From Bradyrhizobium diazoefficiens (GTDB lineage Bacteria > Pseudomonadota > Alphaproteobacteria > Rhizobiales > Xanthobacteraceae), in assembly GCF_016616885.1 (NCBI RefSeq), contig NZ_CP067102.1:5794501-5858500 (forward strand): a DNA stretch of 64,000 bases. Direction: 5' to 3'. The notes under the pieces are model-generated. The model did not search any database, had not been told where the DNA came from, and saw only the letters and a program-made list of their open reading frames with translations. The position numbers were made by a program, and so were the translations under genes. Shown here in pieces: positions 33,850 through 43,366 of the stretch; the first letter of the stretch is position 1; every line of letters begins with the position of its first letter.

Positions 33850-35007
33850 ATGAGCACGGCCGCGACGTCCTTTCCGGAGAGGAATGCCGCAGAGGTCGTG
33901 GATCTCGTCCTCATGCCCGAGGCGGCCGCGCCCGAGGTGCTGGCGCGGCGGATCCGGCAGCGCCGGCAGATGTATATCGGCCAGGTCGCCAGCTACTCCC
34001 TCGGCGCCTCGGTCGTGCTGCTCTACGCCTATGACGGCGCCGTTCACATGAACGTTCCGTCGCTGTTCTGGGTCGGCGGCCTCCTGATCATCGGCATCTT
34101 CGTCGTGATGTCGGAGGCTGGCGTCGGCGACAGGCACAACGACCACTATCTCACGGTCTTCCAGATCTCGGCGCACATGGCGCTGCAATTCGTGTTCCTG
34201 GTGTCCGTGCCGACGATCGGGATCGCCTTCATCAGCGTGCTGTTCCTGATCTTCGCATTCGGCACGCTACGCATGACCTCGGCCCAGGCGATGCTGACCT
34301 GGGCGATCGCGACCATCGCGCTCGCGGCCGTGTTCCTCGGCTCCGACCTGCCGATCGGCATGCCGGTCGCGACGCGGCTGCAGCGGACAGCCTCGATGCT
34401 GTGCTTCGTGCTGGTGATCGGCCAGTGCGCCTTCCTCGGCCTGTTCGGCGCCACGCTGCGCAAGATCCTGTACCGACGCAGCATCGAGCTAAAGGCCGCC
34501 TATCGGCGCATCGAGGAGCTTGCCGAGCTCGACGAGCTGACCGGCTCCTACAACCGCCGCTGCATCATGCGGCTTCTCGACGCAGAGATGGAAAAATCGC
34601 GGCAGGCGGCCGCTCCTTGCGCCATCGCGCTGATCGACCTCGATTGGTTCAAGCGCATCAACGACGGCCACGGCCATCCCGTCGGCGACGAGGTGTTGCG
34701 GACCTTTGCCATCGCCATCTTCGCCAACATCCGGCCAGACGATCGTTTCGGCCGCTATGGCGGCGAGGAATTTCTGCTGCTGCTGCCCGGCACCGCAAGC
34801 GAGGCCGCATCGCGCATGCTCGATCGGCTGCGCAGCATCGTCGCCGAGCTCGACTGGAGCGCATTCTCGCCCGGTATGAGCGTGACGATTTCCGCCGGCG
34901 TCGTGACGCTGCGGGACAATGATACTGCCGACACGTTTCTCGCGCGCGCCGACAGCGCACTCTATTCCGCCAAGGCACAAGGCCGCAACCGCATTGCTAC
35001 GAGCTGA
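33850..35007 (+). CDS. Membrane-bound diguanylate cyclase (GGDEF domain)
   Basis: A 385-residue protein from ATG 33850. About six transmembrane helices fill residues 45-210. They are followed by a short coiled linker (IELKAAYRRIEELAELDELTGSYNRR) and a full GGDEF domain: DELTGSYNRR start, ALIDLDWFKRINDGHGHPVGDEVL (metal and guanine contacts) and active-site RYGGEEFLLLLPG (about residue 300). The GGEEF sequence is compatible with c-di-GMP synthesis. No RxxD inhibitory site is obvious upstream of it. No EAL domain is present. What the membrane part senses is unknown. Confidence 0.92.
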   Translation: MSTAATSFPERNAAEVVDLVLMPEAAAPEVLARRIRQRRQMYIGQVASYSLGASVVLLYAYDGAVHMNVPSLFWVGGLLIIGIFVVMSEAGVGDRHNDHYLTVFQISAHMALQFVFLVSVPTIGIAFISVLFLIFAFGTLRMTSAQAMLTWAIATIALAAVFLGSDLPIGMPVATRLQRTASMLCFVLVIGQCAFLGLFGATLRKILYRRSIELKAAYRRIEELAELDELTGSYNRRCIMRLLDAEMEKSRQAAAPCAIALIDLDWFKRINDGHGHPVGDEVLRTFAIAIFANIRPDDRFGRYGGEEFLLLLPGTASEAASRMLDRLRSIVAELDWSAFSPGMSVTISAGVVTLRDNDTADTFLARADSALYSAKAQGRNRIATS

Positions 35008-35070
35008 CCGATCCATTTGCTGCCGGCGCGTGAGAATACGCCGCCGGACCGAACGCTCCAGGACAGGGCT

Positions 35071-36171
35071 ATGAGAACCAAATCCGCTAAATCATCCGAG
35101 AACCTGCTCGAGGAATTGCAGTCGGCGCTCGCGCACGGCACCGTTGCGCGCCGGGTCGAGACCCTGCGCCGCGTCACCGACCTCTTCATCAACAACGCGG
35201 TGGATTATTCCGACGAGCATGTCCGCGTCTTCGACGACGTGTTCCAGTGCCTGATCGAGCAGATCGAAACCTCGGCAAAGGCGCTACTCGCCGGCCGCCT
35301 CGCACCGGTCCAAGCCGCGCCGCCAAAAATCATCCGTACGCTCGCGCTCGATGACGTCATCGAGGTCGCCGGCCCCGTACTGACGAAGTCGGAGCGGCTG
35401 GACGAGACGACCCTGCTCGAGATCGCCCGCAGCAAGAGCCAGGCCCATCTCAAGGCGATTTCGCTGCGGCGGGTGCTGTCGGAGGCGCTGACCGACGTGC
35501 TGGTGACGCGTGGCAACGAGGACGTGGTGCAGTCGACCGTCAACAACCACGGCGCACAGCTCTCCGAGGGCAGCCTCACCGATCTCGTCACCCGCGCCGA
35601 ACGCGACGACGATCTTGCCGCCTGCATCGGCCTGCGGCCCGACCTGCCGCGCCATCATTATCTGAAACTGATCGCCAAAGCTTCCCTGAGCGTGCGCAGG
35701 AAGCTGGAGGCCGCTCATCCCGAGCTCGCCGACGAGGTGTCGAGCGCGGTCCAGGAAGCGGCGCAGCGGGTCCGCGCCGCCACCATGACCCGCCAGACCG
35801 AAATGGCCCACGCGTTGGTGAAATCACTCCACGACGACGGCCGTCTCAACGAATTCCAGGTCACGACCTTCGCCGAGCAGGGCAAGTTCGACGAGACCAA
35901 TGCGGGGCTCGCGGCACTCGCAGGCGTTTCGGTGGCGACCGCCGAGAACATGATGATCGAGAGCCGTAGCGAGGGCGTGATGATCCTCGCCAAGGTTGCC
36001 GGCATGCAATGGTCGAGCGTGCGCGCGATCATCGCCATGCGCGAAAAGCTCTCCGGCGGCTCGCAGACCGACATGCTGACGCTGCGCCATACCTACGAGG
36101 CCCTGCGCAGCTCCACCGCGCAGCAGGTGCTGCGCTTCCACCGCATGCAGAGCGCGACGTCGGCGGCCTAG
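35071..36171 (+). CDS. DUF2336 domain protein
   Basis: A 366-residue soluble helical protein from ATG 35071. The DUF2336 region (about residues 14-330) is a run of short helical repeats (ARRVETLRRVTDLFINNAVDYSDEHVRVFDDVFQCLI; HLKAISLRRVLSEALTDVLVTRGNEDVVQSTVNNHGAQLSEG), resembling HEAT-like repeats. DUF2336 is widespread in alphaproteobacteria; its function is poorly defined. It follows the diguanylate cyclase gene by 63 bases on the same strand and may be co-transcribed, but no functional tie is proven. Confidence 0.85.
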   Translation: MRTKSAKSSENLLEELQSALAHGTVARRVETLRRVTDLFINNAVDYSDEHVRVFDDVFQCLIEQIETSAKALLAGRLAPVQAAPPKIIRTLALDDVIEVAGPVLTKSERLDETTLLEIARSKSQAHLKAISLRRVLSEALTDVLVTRGNEDVVQSTVNNHGAQLSEGSLTDLVTRAERDDDLAACIGLRPDLPRHHYLKLIAKASLSVRRKLEAAHPELADEVSSAVQEAAQRVRAATMTRQTEMAHALVKSLHDDGRLNEFQVTTFAEQGKFDETNAGLAALAGVSVATAENMMIESRSEGVMILAKVAGMQWSSVRAIIAMREKLSGGSQTDMLTLRHTYEALRSSTAQQVLRFHRMQSATSAA

Positions 36172-36806
36172 TAGCGCAGGACTCTCGATCCAACGGCCGC
36201 ACCGATCGCAGTCACGATCGCGGTCGCGATCGTGTACCAGGTCGCGACGAACAGCGGCGAGTCATCCGTGCAATGCGACGCATAGAGCGTGGCGGCAAGC
36301 CCGGCTGACAACAGGCCGGCGAGCGCACCGGCAAGCGCCGGCCGCGACGGCGCGCCGTGGCGCAGGCCGAACAGCGCACCGGCGAGCAGCGGCAGCGACA
36401 TCGCGGGGATCGCCGACATGCACCATCGCGAGTTCTTGCCGACGAGTCGCATCGTCATCGGCATGGCCGGCGCCATCATTGCTTCGCTGCCGATCGCGAC
36501 CGCAAGCAGACCGACAGGCAGCAGCAGGAGCCAGCCCCAGCCGCGCATCAGCGCTTCGGGGCGCGACAGATGCAGGCTGATGATGATCGCGGGAATCGCG
36601 AGCGACAGCGTGACTGCGAACTTCGTGTCGAAGAACGGGTTGTGCATCGCCGTCATCACGTCGGGCCGCACGCCCAGGAAGGTGGCGAAGATCAGGATCG
36701 AGAACGGCGCCGCCACCAGCAGCCCCGTGGTCATCAAGGCGCCGACGCGGGGGGCGCGGTGGGCGTTGTCGGCCGCGAGCGTGCGAATGAGTTGATCGGT
36801 GTCCAT
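36168..36806 (-). CDS. osrA: NrsF/OsrA-type multi-pass anti-sigma factor (DUF1109)
   Basis: A 212-residue protein with six hydrophobic helices and a short cytosolic N-terminus (MDTDQLIRTLAADNAHR), the DUF1109/NrsF plan. These anti-sigma factors hold SigF/EcfF at the membrane until oxidative or metal stress. Two cysteines occur at positions 129 (SRWCMSAIP) and 179 (YASHCTDDSP). As I recall, the cysteines studied in OsrA of Bradyrhizobium japonicum have the same numbers, which supports the gene name. It follows the sigma gene by two bases. Confidence 0.85.
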   Translation of the reverse strand: MDTDQLIRTLAADNAHRAPRVGALMTTGLLVAAPFSILIFATFLGVRPDVMTAMHNPFFDTKFAVTLSLAIPAIIISLHLSRPEALMRGWGWLLLLPVGLLAVAIGSEAMMAPAMPMTMRLVGKNSRWCMSAIPAMSLPLLAGALFGLRHGAPSRPALAGALAGLLSAGLAATLYASHCTDDSPLFVATWYTIATAIVTAIGAAVGSRVLRY

Positions 36807-36808
36807 GA

Positions 36809-37354
36809 CTAGTGGTCCCGTAGTTTAGCAGTCAGGGCCGAAAGCCCCCGATGCAGCGCGACCCGCACGGCACCTTCGCTCATCGAGAATTTCGCTGCCG
36901 TATCCTTGATCGAGGCGCTGTCGACCGCGATCGACTGCAACACGTCGCGCTGGCGCTGCGGCAGGGCACTGAGGTGGCTGGCCACCTCGCCTGCCGAAGC
37001 CGTCTCCTGGGGCGTCTCGCCGGGCAGCGTTTCGGCGAAATCGTCGATGTTGACGAAGACGCGCCGGCCGCGCCGCCGCAGCGCATCGATCAGCTTGTTG
37101 CGCGCAATCGCGAACAGCCAGGGGGCGAAGGGCGCTTCGCTGTCCCAGGTGTGCCGCTTCAAATGCACCGCCAACAAAATCTCCTGCACGATATCCTCGG
37201 CCTGATCGGGAGGCTGCCCGGCACGCGCCAAGCCGCGCCTCGCGGCGGCGCGCAGCACCGGTGTGACCCCTCTCAACAAGCGATGATAAGCTGCATCATC
37301 GCCTGCCATGGCCGACCGCATCAGGCCGGTCCACTCGTCCTCACGTCCGCGCAC
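36809..37354 (-). CDS. ecfF: EcfF/SigF-like ECF sigma factor
   Basis: An ECF sigma factor of 181 residues with region 2 (QAEDIVQEILLAVHLKRHTWDSEAPFAPWLFAIARNKLIDALRRR) and region 4 (LPQRQRDVLQSIAVDSASIKDTAAKFSMSEGAVRVALHRGLSAL). GTG 37354 was chosen because AGGAG lies five bases upstream (37360-37364); the longer TTG-initiated frame at 37390 would cover the candidate promoter. With the adjacent NrsF/OsrA-type gene it forms the peroxide/metal-responsive pair known from Caulobacter SigF and Bradyrhizobium EcfF. Regulon members are not visible next to it. Confidence 0.88.
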   Translation of the reverse strand: MRGREDEWTGLMRSAMAGDDAAYHRLLRGVTPVLRAAARRGLARAGQPPDQAEDIVQEILLAVHLKRHTWDSEAPFAPWLFAIARNKLIDALRRRGRRVFVNIDDFAETLPGETPQETASAGEVASHLSALPQRQRDVLQSIAVDSASIKDTAAKFSMSEGAVRVALHRGLSALTAKLRDH

Positions 37355-37373
37355 GCGCGCTCCTACACGGCAA

Positions 37374-37398
37374 TTCGGCCGCTCTTTCAATTTGTTAC
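37374..37398 (-). promoter_or_regulatory. Candidate SigF/EcfF-type autoregulatory promoter
   Basis: On the minus strand GTAAC (37398-37394) and CGAA (37377-37374) are separated by exactly 16 bases, 20 bases before the GTG start. As I recall, GTAAC-N16-CGAA is the consensus reported for Caulobacter SigF promoters. A perfect 7-bp palindrome (GATCACG / CGTGATC, 37413-37430) lies just upstream of the -35 element. Confidence 0.6.
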
Positions 37399-37653
37399 GC
37401 CGGCACCCGCGAGATCACGAAGTCGTGATCAAAAGACCACCGCAGGCGCCCAAAGGATCCGATCCGGCCGTAAAAGCCCCGGGAGGCTCATAACACCGAT
37501 CGGTCCGCGCTGCACCCGGCAGCCCGACGCGCCCGTCCGGTTTGCCCCGGTTTTGCCCGGTGTGGCCCGAAGATTCCCATTTTTTGCCCCGCTGTCGTCA
37601 TGCGCCGGGGTCTCTGTTCGCCCCGGGACGGGCAAATTGGGGAGATCGTCAAC

Positions 37654-38313
37654 ATGATGAAAGCCAGCGGGCGCGCGGCATTGATCGTCCTGACCGGACT
37701 ATTGCTGCTGTTTGGAGCTTCAGCGCAGGCCGCACCGAGCTCTGCGAGCACGAAGCCGGACGGCGCAAGCCAACAGGCCGAAGCGGTCAAGCCGGGCAAG
37801 CAGCGACGCCATTCGTCGCGCCACCGCACCGACAGCAAGACGGCGCAGAAATCCGACGACAAGACCGACAAGACGGATGCCACGCCGCGGGCCGACGAGG
37901 CCAAAGCCAACACCGGCGTCCCGGCCTCGAGCCAGATGCCGCCGGAAGTCGCCAATGCCAACGCGCAGGTCGCCGCCGCCGACACGCCGCCTGCAGCCGC
38001 AGCCTCCGCGATGACGGGCCGCGCCAACGACAATGTGCAGGCCGCCGCTGACAATAGCGCTCCCCCCGGCGCCGAGAACCAGGTCGTGCCGCCCGACCAG
38101 CTCAACGACCTCGACCGCGCTCTGCAACAGGACAACCCGCCCGCGCAGAAAGCGGTGGTTGCCGCAACCGACGCACAGCCGCGTCCGGCGCCGGTGATGG
38201 CGAGCAGCCAGCCGAGCTCGGCCTGGGACCAGAGCTCCCTGATCGGCAAGATCTTCATCGGCGTCGGCACGCTGCTGACACTGGCCTCCGCCGCGCGCAT
38301 GTTCATGGCCTGA
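37654..38313 (+). CDS. Exported low-complexity hypothetical protein with C-terminal membrane anchor
   Basis: A 219-residue protein from ATG 37654 (an ATG at 37600 would add 18 residues). It has a signal peptide (GRAALIVLTGLLLLFGASAQAAPS), a basic then Ala/Pro/Asp-rich disordered body (with KSDDKTDKTDATPRADEAKA) and a C-terminal hydrophobic helix (LIGKIFIGVGTLLTLASAARMFMA). It is probably periplasmic and tethered at its C-terminus. No domain is recognised. It lies divergently from ecfF, so it could share regulatory DNA with it, but no SigF-type promoter was seen facing it. Confidence 0.65.
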   Translation: MMKASGRAALIVLTGLLLLFGASAQAAPSSASTKPDGASQQAEAVKPGKQRRHSSRHRTDSKTAQKSDDKTDKTDATPRADEAKANTGVPASSQMPPEVANANAQVAAADTPPAAAASAMTGRANDNVQAAADNSAPPGAENQVVPPDQLNDLDRALQQDNPPAQKAVVAATDAQPRPAPVMASSQPSSAWDQSSLIGKIFIGVGTLLTLASAARMFMA

Positions 38314-38451
38314 GTCTTGGCCTATTGGCTCAGCCTAATGGCTCATTTCGGGGCGCGCGCCGCATTGCGCGCGTCCCGGCGGCTTTTGGCCCCTTGAAGG
38401 CATCCGCTCCAGCAGGCACATTGCCCGCCCAATCAAAAGCGTGGGTGGAGC

Positions 38452-39231
38452 ATGAGCACGTTCGAAAACATCATCGTCGAAAGCAAAGGCGCGGTCGGCA
38501 TCATCAAGCTGAACCGGCCGAAGATGCTCAACGCGCTCTCCTTCGGCGTCTTTCGCGAGATCGCGGCGGCCGTCGACGATCTCGAAGCCGATGACGCCAT
38601 CGGCTGCATCGTCGTGACCGGCAGCGAGAAGGCCTTTGCCGCCGGCGCCGACATCAAGGAGATGCAGCCGAAGGCCTTCATCGACATGTTCTCCGAGGAT
38701 TTCGCCGCGATCGGCGGCGACCGCGTCGCGCGCTGCCGCAAGCCGACCATTGCCGCTGTCGCCGGCTACGCGCTCGGCGGCGGCTGCGAGCTCGCCATGA
38801 TGTGCGATTTCATCATTGCCGCAGACACCGCCAAATTCGGCCAGCCCGAGATCACGCTCGGCACCATCCCCGGCATCGGCGGCACCCAGCGCCTGACCCG
38901 TGCGATCGGCAAGTCCAAGGCGATGGATCTCTGCCTCACCGGCCGCATGATGGATGCGGCGGAAGCCGAGCGCTCAGGCCTCGTCAGCCGCATCGTGCCC
39001 GCCGACAAGCTGATGGACGAGACGATGGCGGCCGCGGAGAAGATCGCCGCGATGTCTCGCCCCGCGGTGGCGATGGCCAAGGAGGCGGTGAACCGCGCCT
39101 TCGAGACCACGCTCGCGGAAGGCATGAGCGTCGAGCGCAATTTATTCCACTCGACCTTCGCGCTCGAAGACCGCTCCGAAGGCATGGCCGCGTTCATCGA
39201 GAAGCGCAAGCCGGTGAACAAGAACCGGTAA
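38452..39231 (+). CDS. Enoyl-CoA hydratase
   Basis: A 259-residue crotonase-fold enzyme that hydrates trans-2-enoyl-CoA in fatty acid or butanoate oxidation. The oxyanion-hole segments are [15 protein letters not shown] (about residues 62-76) and [16 protein letters not shown] with the first catalytic Glu (about 113). The second catalytic Glu lies in [20 protein letters not shown] (about 133). Both glutamates are present, so hydratase activity is expected. The sequence is close to mitochondrial short-chain type (ECHS1/PaaF-like). It is followed by the convergent acetyl-CoA hydrolase gene. Confidence 0.93.
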   Translation: MSTFENIIVESKGAVGIIKLNRPKMLNALSFGVFREIAAAVDDLEADDAIGCIVVTGSEKAFAAGADIKEMQPKAFIDMFSEDFAAIGGDRVARCRKPTIAAVAGYALGGGCELAMMCDFIIAADTAKFGQPEITLGTIPGIGGTQRLTRAIGKSKAMDLCLTGRMMDAAEAERSGLVSRIVPADKLMDETMAAAEKIAAMSRPAVAMAKEAVNRAFETTLAEGMSVERNLFHSTFALEDRSEGMAAFIEKRKPVNKNR

Positions 39232-39235
39232 GGTT

Positions 39236-41098
39236 CTATGCGGCGCGGCTCTGCACGAGGGCCGCGCTGACCAGCGCGCGATAGAAGCGCTCGGCCCACG
39301 TTTTTGGGCGATCAAGGCCGAGGCGCGCGAGACACGCCTCGTCAGCCGGATCCGGCTTGCGCATCAATCCCTGCCACAGCAGGCCCGCCAACGCGCGCGA
39401 AGAATGTTGCGCACCTTGCAGGATCTCCAGCGCCGGGATGAGGCGCTGCTCCACCTCGGTGAAATCACAGCCGAACGGAAACGACGGCAACAGCCCGGCG
39501 TCGCGCGCGGGCTTGAGCGCTGCCGCGATCCGCTCGGGATGATTTTCGCGGTGGACCGCGGGGATCTCGTAGCCTCGCGGCAGCTTGCCGGCCTCCTTGG
39601 CAACGCGTGCCAGCTCATCCTGAAAGCGTGAGTCAGCGATCTCGAGCATGGCCGCGATCACGTCGGCATCCGACTTTCCCCGGAGATCGGCAACGCCATA
39701 TTCGGAAACGAAGACATCGCGCAGATGCCGCGGAATGGTCTCGTGTCCATAGCGCCAGAAAATGTTGGATTTCAGCGCAGCGCCGGCCTGCCGCGTCGCC
39801 TCGAGCGTCAGGACAGATCGCGCGCCGCGAAGCGCGAAGGCCTGCGCCACGAAATTGTACTGCCCGCCGACGCCGCTCACGACCTGGCCGTCGTCCAGAC
39901 CGTCGGACACCGCCGCGCCCAGCAGGGTCGCCATCATCGTGTTGTTGATGAAGCGTGCGTCGACGCGGTCGCGGCGCTTCTGATCCTCCTCGCCATAGAG
40001 CTCGTTGGTGAACGACACCGGCATCATCCGGATGCGCGCGATCTGGTCCGGCGGCATCTCGCGCAGCGCGCGATAGAAGGATTTTGGACCGAGAAAGAAC
40101 GCGCCGTGCAAAACCACGCCATCGACAGCGCGCTTGAGAATGCCGGCGTCCATCAAACCGATGAACGCCTCGGTCACCATCTCGCTGACGCCATAGAGGC
40201 CGGCCTCGAAGGCAAGGGCTTCCTGCGCAACGGCCGGTCGCGCCGGAGACAGCCGCGCGACGACGTCGTGAAAGGCTGCGCAGTTGCGATGGCGCAGGAC
40301 CAGGCCCTGCGCGAGCGCATCGCCGATCTGCCCGATGCCGATCTGAAGCGTACCGCCGTCGCGCACGAGAGATGCCGCGTTCAGCCCGATGGCGTATTTG
40401 GTATCGGAGATCGGCTCCGACGGCGGCGCAAACAGGGGAAAATCGGTCGCCGTGCTGTCCAGCACGGCGCTGAATTCGTCGGCCGCAAGATCGCCGGGAC
40501 CCGGCATGAACGGCAGCTCGGAATTCACCTGCGCGACCAGCTTGAACGACGCGCGTCCGGCGCGGCGCTCGCGCAGCACGTCCAACGTCGTGTCCGTGTT
40601 GCAGGACAGGCTGTAGCGCGGCACGCCGTCGACGACGCGCTTGGCGACCAGTTGCGTCACCACGTTCATCCCGCGGGCCAGCAGATAGCTTGCGGCGTGG
40701 GTATAGTTGGCCGAGATGTAATTCTGCTGCGCCGCCGGCACGTGCAGCCAGCGTCCGGCAAGAAAGAAGAATTCGACCACGTTGACGTTGGGCGGCAGCC
40801 GACTTTCGCGCAGCGCATTGGCATAGGCCAGATCGGGGTACCCTCCGAACAGGCGGTCGATCACGGGCGTGATGAACCGGCGTTCGATCAGGGCCTTCGG
40901 CTTCGGCTTTTCCAGTGTCAGCGCCGACAGCAATGTCAGCTTGATGTCAGGATCGGCGCAGGCCCGCGCATACAGCGCGTTGACGACATGATTGGCCTTG
41001 CCGAGGCCGAGCGGCAGACCGACCACCAGATCGGTTCCAACGTCGCGAATGATCTCCTCCGCGAGCGCATCGGGGTCGGAGAAGAATCTCGGCATCAT
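39236..41098 (-). CDS. Acetyl-CoA hydrolase/transferase family protein
   Basis: A 620-residue family I CoA-transferase-like protein. The N-terminal part contains GLPLGLGKANHVVNALYARA and the C-terminal domain carries the AcCoA_hyd_C signatures VVSGVGGQYNFVAQAFALRGARSVLTL and YGVADLRGKSDADVIAAM. Relatives such as cat1, SucCD-independent CoA transferases and acetyl-CoA hydrolases are about 430-500 residues, so this is a long variant with extended termini. Whether it hydrolyses or transfers CoA, and its acyl substrate, cannot be told. It is convergent with the enoyl-CoA hydratase gene (4-base gap). Confidence 0.83.
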   Translation of the reverse strand: MMPRFFSDPDALAEEIIRDVGTDLVVGLPLGLGKANHVVNALYARACADPDIKLTLLSALTLEKPKPKALIERRFITPVIDRLFGGYPDLAYANALRESRLPPNVNVVEFFFLAGRWLHVPAAQQNYISANYTHAASYLLARGMNVVTQLVAKRVVDGVPRYSLSCNTDTTLDVLRERRAGRASFKLVAQVNSELPFMPGPGDLAADEFSAVLDSTATDFPLFAPPSEPISDTKYAIGLNAASLVRDGGTLQIGIGQIGDALAQGLVLRHRNCAAFHDVVARLSPARPAVAQEALAFEAGLYGVSEMVTEAFIGLMDAGILKRAVDGVVLHGAFFLGPKSFYRALREMPPDQIARIRMMPVSFTNELYGEEDQKRRDRVDARFINNTMMATLLGAAVSDGLDDGQVVSGVGGQYNFVAQAFALRGARSVLTLEATRQAGAALKSNIFWRYGHETIPRHLRDVFVSEYGVADLRGKSDADVIAAMLEIADSRFQDELARVAKEAGKLPRGYEIPAVHRENHPERIAAALKPARDAGLLPSFPFGCDFTEVEQRLIPALEILQGAQHSSRALAGLLWQGLMRKPDPADEACLARLGLDRPKTWAERFYRALVSAALVQSRAA

Positions 41099-41346
41099 CC
41101 GTGGGGTCCGGACCGCATGACAAGCACCTGACAGAATAGGACTGCGGGACCCTATAGCGCATTTGGGACGGGGTTGGTGTGTGACGCACCTGCAACAAGC
41201 ACGGAATACATGGGGGTTTTCCCCGCGGCAGTTTGCCTGCGGGACCGGCGCTGGTTAAACAGTTAAGAGGCCACCGTCGGCGGGGGCGGACAGCCGGGGT
41301 TTTGCGGGATTACATGATTGGGCGTGCCGCCAGAGCTGGTCGCGTG

Positions 41347-42744
41347 ATGACGCGGCGTCGATCAGGCGCGGGTCCTGTCCTGGCGGCATGGACCACGCTG
41401 GCGCTCTGTTGCGCCCTGCCCGCCGCGGCCTACGCAGAGGCCCTGCCCGAGGCGCTGGTCAAGGCCTACCAGACCAATCCGCAGATCAACGCCGAGCGCG
41501 CAAGGCAGCGCGCCACCGACGAGAACGTGCCGCAGGCGCTCGCCGGCTACCGGCCGCAGATCGTGGCAAGCCTCAGCGCCGGCCTGCAAGCGGTGCGTAA
41601 CCTGCTTCCGGACAACACCATCCAGACCGCGACGCTAAGACCGTGGACCATCGGGGTCACGGTGTCGCAGACCCTGTTCAATGGCTTCCGCACCGCCAAC
41701 AGCGTGCGGGTTGCGGAGCTCCAGGTGCAGTCCGGCCGCGAGGCGCTGCGCAATGTCGGCCAGGGCGTGCTGCTCGACGCCGTCACCGCCTACACCAACG
41801 TGCTGGCGAACCAGTCGCTGGTCGAGGCGCAGCGCTCCAACGTCGCCTTCCTGCGCGAGACGCTCTCCATCACCCAGCGCCGCCTCAATGCCGGCGACGT
41901 GACCCCGACCGACAGTGCCCAGGCCGAGGCGCGCCTCAACCGCGGCCTTGCCGATCTGAATGCTGCCGAAGTCGCCCTCGCGGTGAGCCAGGCGACCTAT
42001 TCCCAGGTGATCGGCAATGCGCCCTCCGCGCTTCGCCCCGCCGAGGTGGTCGATCGCTATCTGCCGAAGAGCCGCGAGGATTCGATCGCGATGGCGATCC
42101 GCGAGCATCCGGCGGTGATGGCCGCGGGCTTCGACGTCGACGTCGCCTCGACCAATATCCGCGTCGCCGAGGGCGCGCTGCTGCCGAGCGCCAGCCTCCA
42201 GGGCAGCGTCAGCCGCAGCCGCGACAGCGACCCGACGCTCGGCACCTTTGCTACCGACCAGGCCTCGATCGTCGCCAACGTCACCGCGCCGATCTATGAC
42301 GGCGGCCAGGCCGCATCGCAGACCCGGCAGGCCAAGGAAGTCACGGCGCAGAGCCGCCTCGTGCTCGACCAGGTACGCAACCAGGCGCGCACCGCGGCAG
42401 TCAGCGCCTGGGTCGCCAATGAAGGCGCCAAGATCGCGGTCTCGGCCTCGGAGTCCGAGGTGAAGGCCGCGACCGTCGCGCTCCAGGGCGTACAGCGCGA
42501 GGCCGCCGGCGGACAGCGCACCACCGTCGATGTGCTGAACTCGCAGGCCGATCTGATCCAGGCCAGGGCCCGCCTGATCGGCGCGCTGCGCGACCGCGTG
42601 ATCGCCTCCTACACCCTGCTCAGCGCCGTCGGCCATCTCGACGTCAAGACGCTGAGCCTGAACACGCCCGACTATCTGCCCGAGGTGCACTACCACCAGG
42701 TGCGCGACGCCTGGCACGGCCTGCGCACGCCGTCGGGGCAGTAA
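41347..42744 (+). CDS. TolC family type I secretion outer-membrane protein
   Basis: A 465-residue outer-membrane channel protein with a signal peptide (PVLAAWTTLALCCALPAAAYAEA). Two TolC repeats follow, each with long coiled helices and short strands (ALPEALVKAYQTNPQINAER; VAELQVQSGREALRNVGQGVLLDAVTAYTNVLA; then SVRVAEGALLPSASLQGSV and LDQVRNQARTAAVSAWVA). The GDVTPTDSAQAEARL and GGQRTTVDVLNSQADL segments are diagnostic of TolC (TIGR01844). ATG 41314 is an alternative start. The RND adaptor and pump 3 kb away lack their own outer-membrane partner, so this could serve them. Confidence 0.9.
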   Translation: MTRRRSGAGPVLAAWTTLALCCALPAAAYAEALPEALVKAYQTNPQINAERARQRATDENVPQALAGYRPQIVASLSAGLQAVRNLLPDNTIQTATLRPWTIGVTVSQTLFNGFRTANSVRVAELQVQSGREALRNVGQGVLLDAVTAYTNVLANQSLVEAQRSNVAFLRETLSITQRRLNAGDVTPTDSAQAEARLNRGLADLNAAEVALAVSQATYSQVIGNAPSALRPAEVVDRYLPKSREDSIAMAIREHPAVMAAGFDVDVASTNIRVAEGALLPSASLQGSVSRSRDSDPTLGTFATDQASIVANVTAPIYDGGQAASQTRQAKEVTAQSRLVLDQVRNQARTAAVSAWVANEGAKIAVSASESEVKAATVALQGVQREAAGGQRTTVDVLNSQADLIQARARLIGALRDRVIASYTLLSAVGHLDVKTLSLNTPDYLPEVHYHQVRDAWHGLRTPSGQ

Positions 42745-42768
42745 TTTCAAACCTTCCGGTCGACACCG

Positions 42769-43326
42769 ATGAAGAGCCGCCGCATCCATCTGATGGGAGC
42801 TTCGGGCTCCGGCGTGACGGCGCTCGGGCGCGCGCTTGCGGGCCGGCTGGCGCTGCCGCATCACGACAGTGACGATTATTTCTGGCTGCCGACGGCGCCA
42901 CCATACCAGACAGCGCGCCCCGCGGCAGATCGGCTGCGTCTCATGCGCGAGATGTTCCTGCCCCGCCACGACTGGGTGCTGAGCGGATCCGTCGAAGGTT
43001 GGGGCGACGAACTTGTCCCGTTGTTCGATCTCGTCATCTTCGTGACCACGCCGCGCGAGCTTCGCTTGCAGCGGCTGCGGGCCCGCGAGGCCACGCATTT
43101 CGGTGCCGATGCTGTCGTGCCCGGCGGCTGGCATCATGACGAGACGGCGTTGTTCGTCGAATGGGCTTCGCACTACGAAGCCGGCGACCGCGAGGGCCGC
43201 AACCTCGCCAAGCATGAAGCCTGGGTTGCTGGCCTGCCCTGCCCGATCGTCCGCGTCGACGGCGCACGTCCGGTTGCGGAGCTGGTCGAGCAGCTATGCA
43301 CCGACGTGGCTCGACTGCCCGGCTGA
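42769..43326 (+). CDS. P-loop kinase-like protein with altered Walker A
   Basis: A 185-residue protein resembling small adenylate-kinase-like NTPases (annotated as AAA family or adenylate kinase). The N-terminal loop reads HLMGASGSGVTALGRALA, where Val replaces the Lys of GxxGxGK[ST]. A Walker B-like FDLVIFVTTPRELRLQRLRARE follows. Two aspartates after the loop (HHDSDDYFW) and an acidic helix are kept. Related proteins with GSGTT or GSGVT loops exist in bacteria. The substrate is unknown and no operon partner is clear. Confidence 0.7.
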   Translation: MKSRRIHLMGASGSGVTALGRALAGRLALPHHDSDDYFWLPTAPPYQTARPAADRLRLMREMFLPRHDWVLSGSVEGWGDELVPLFDLVIFVTTPRELRLQRLRAREATHFGADAVVPGGWHHDETALFVEWASHYEAGDREGRNLAKHEAWVAGLPCPIVRVDGARPVAELVEQLCTDVARLPG

Positions 43327-43366
43327 TGTGATATCGTCCGGCGCCTTCCTTGCAGCCGGAGCAGCC

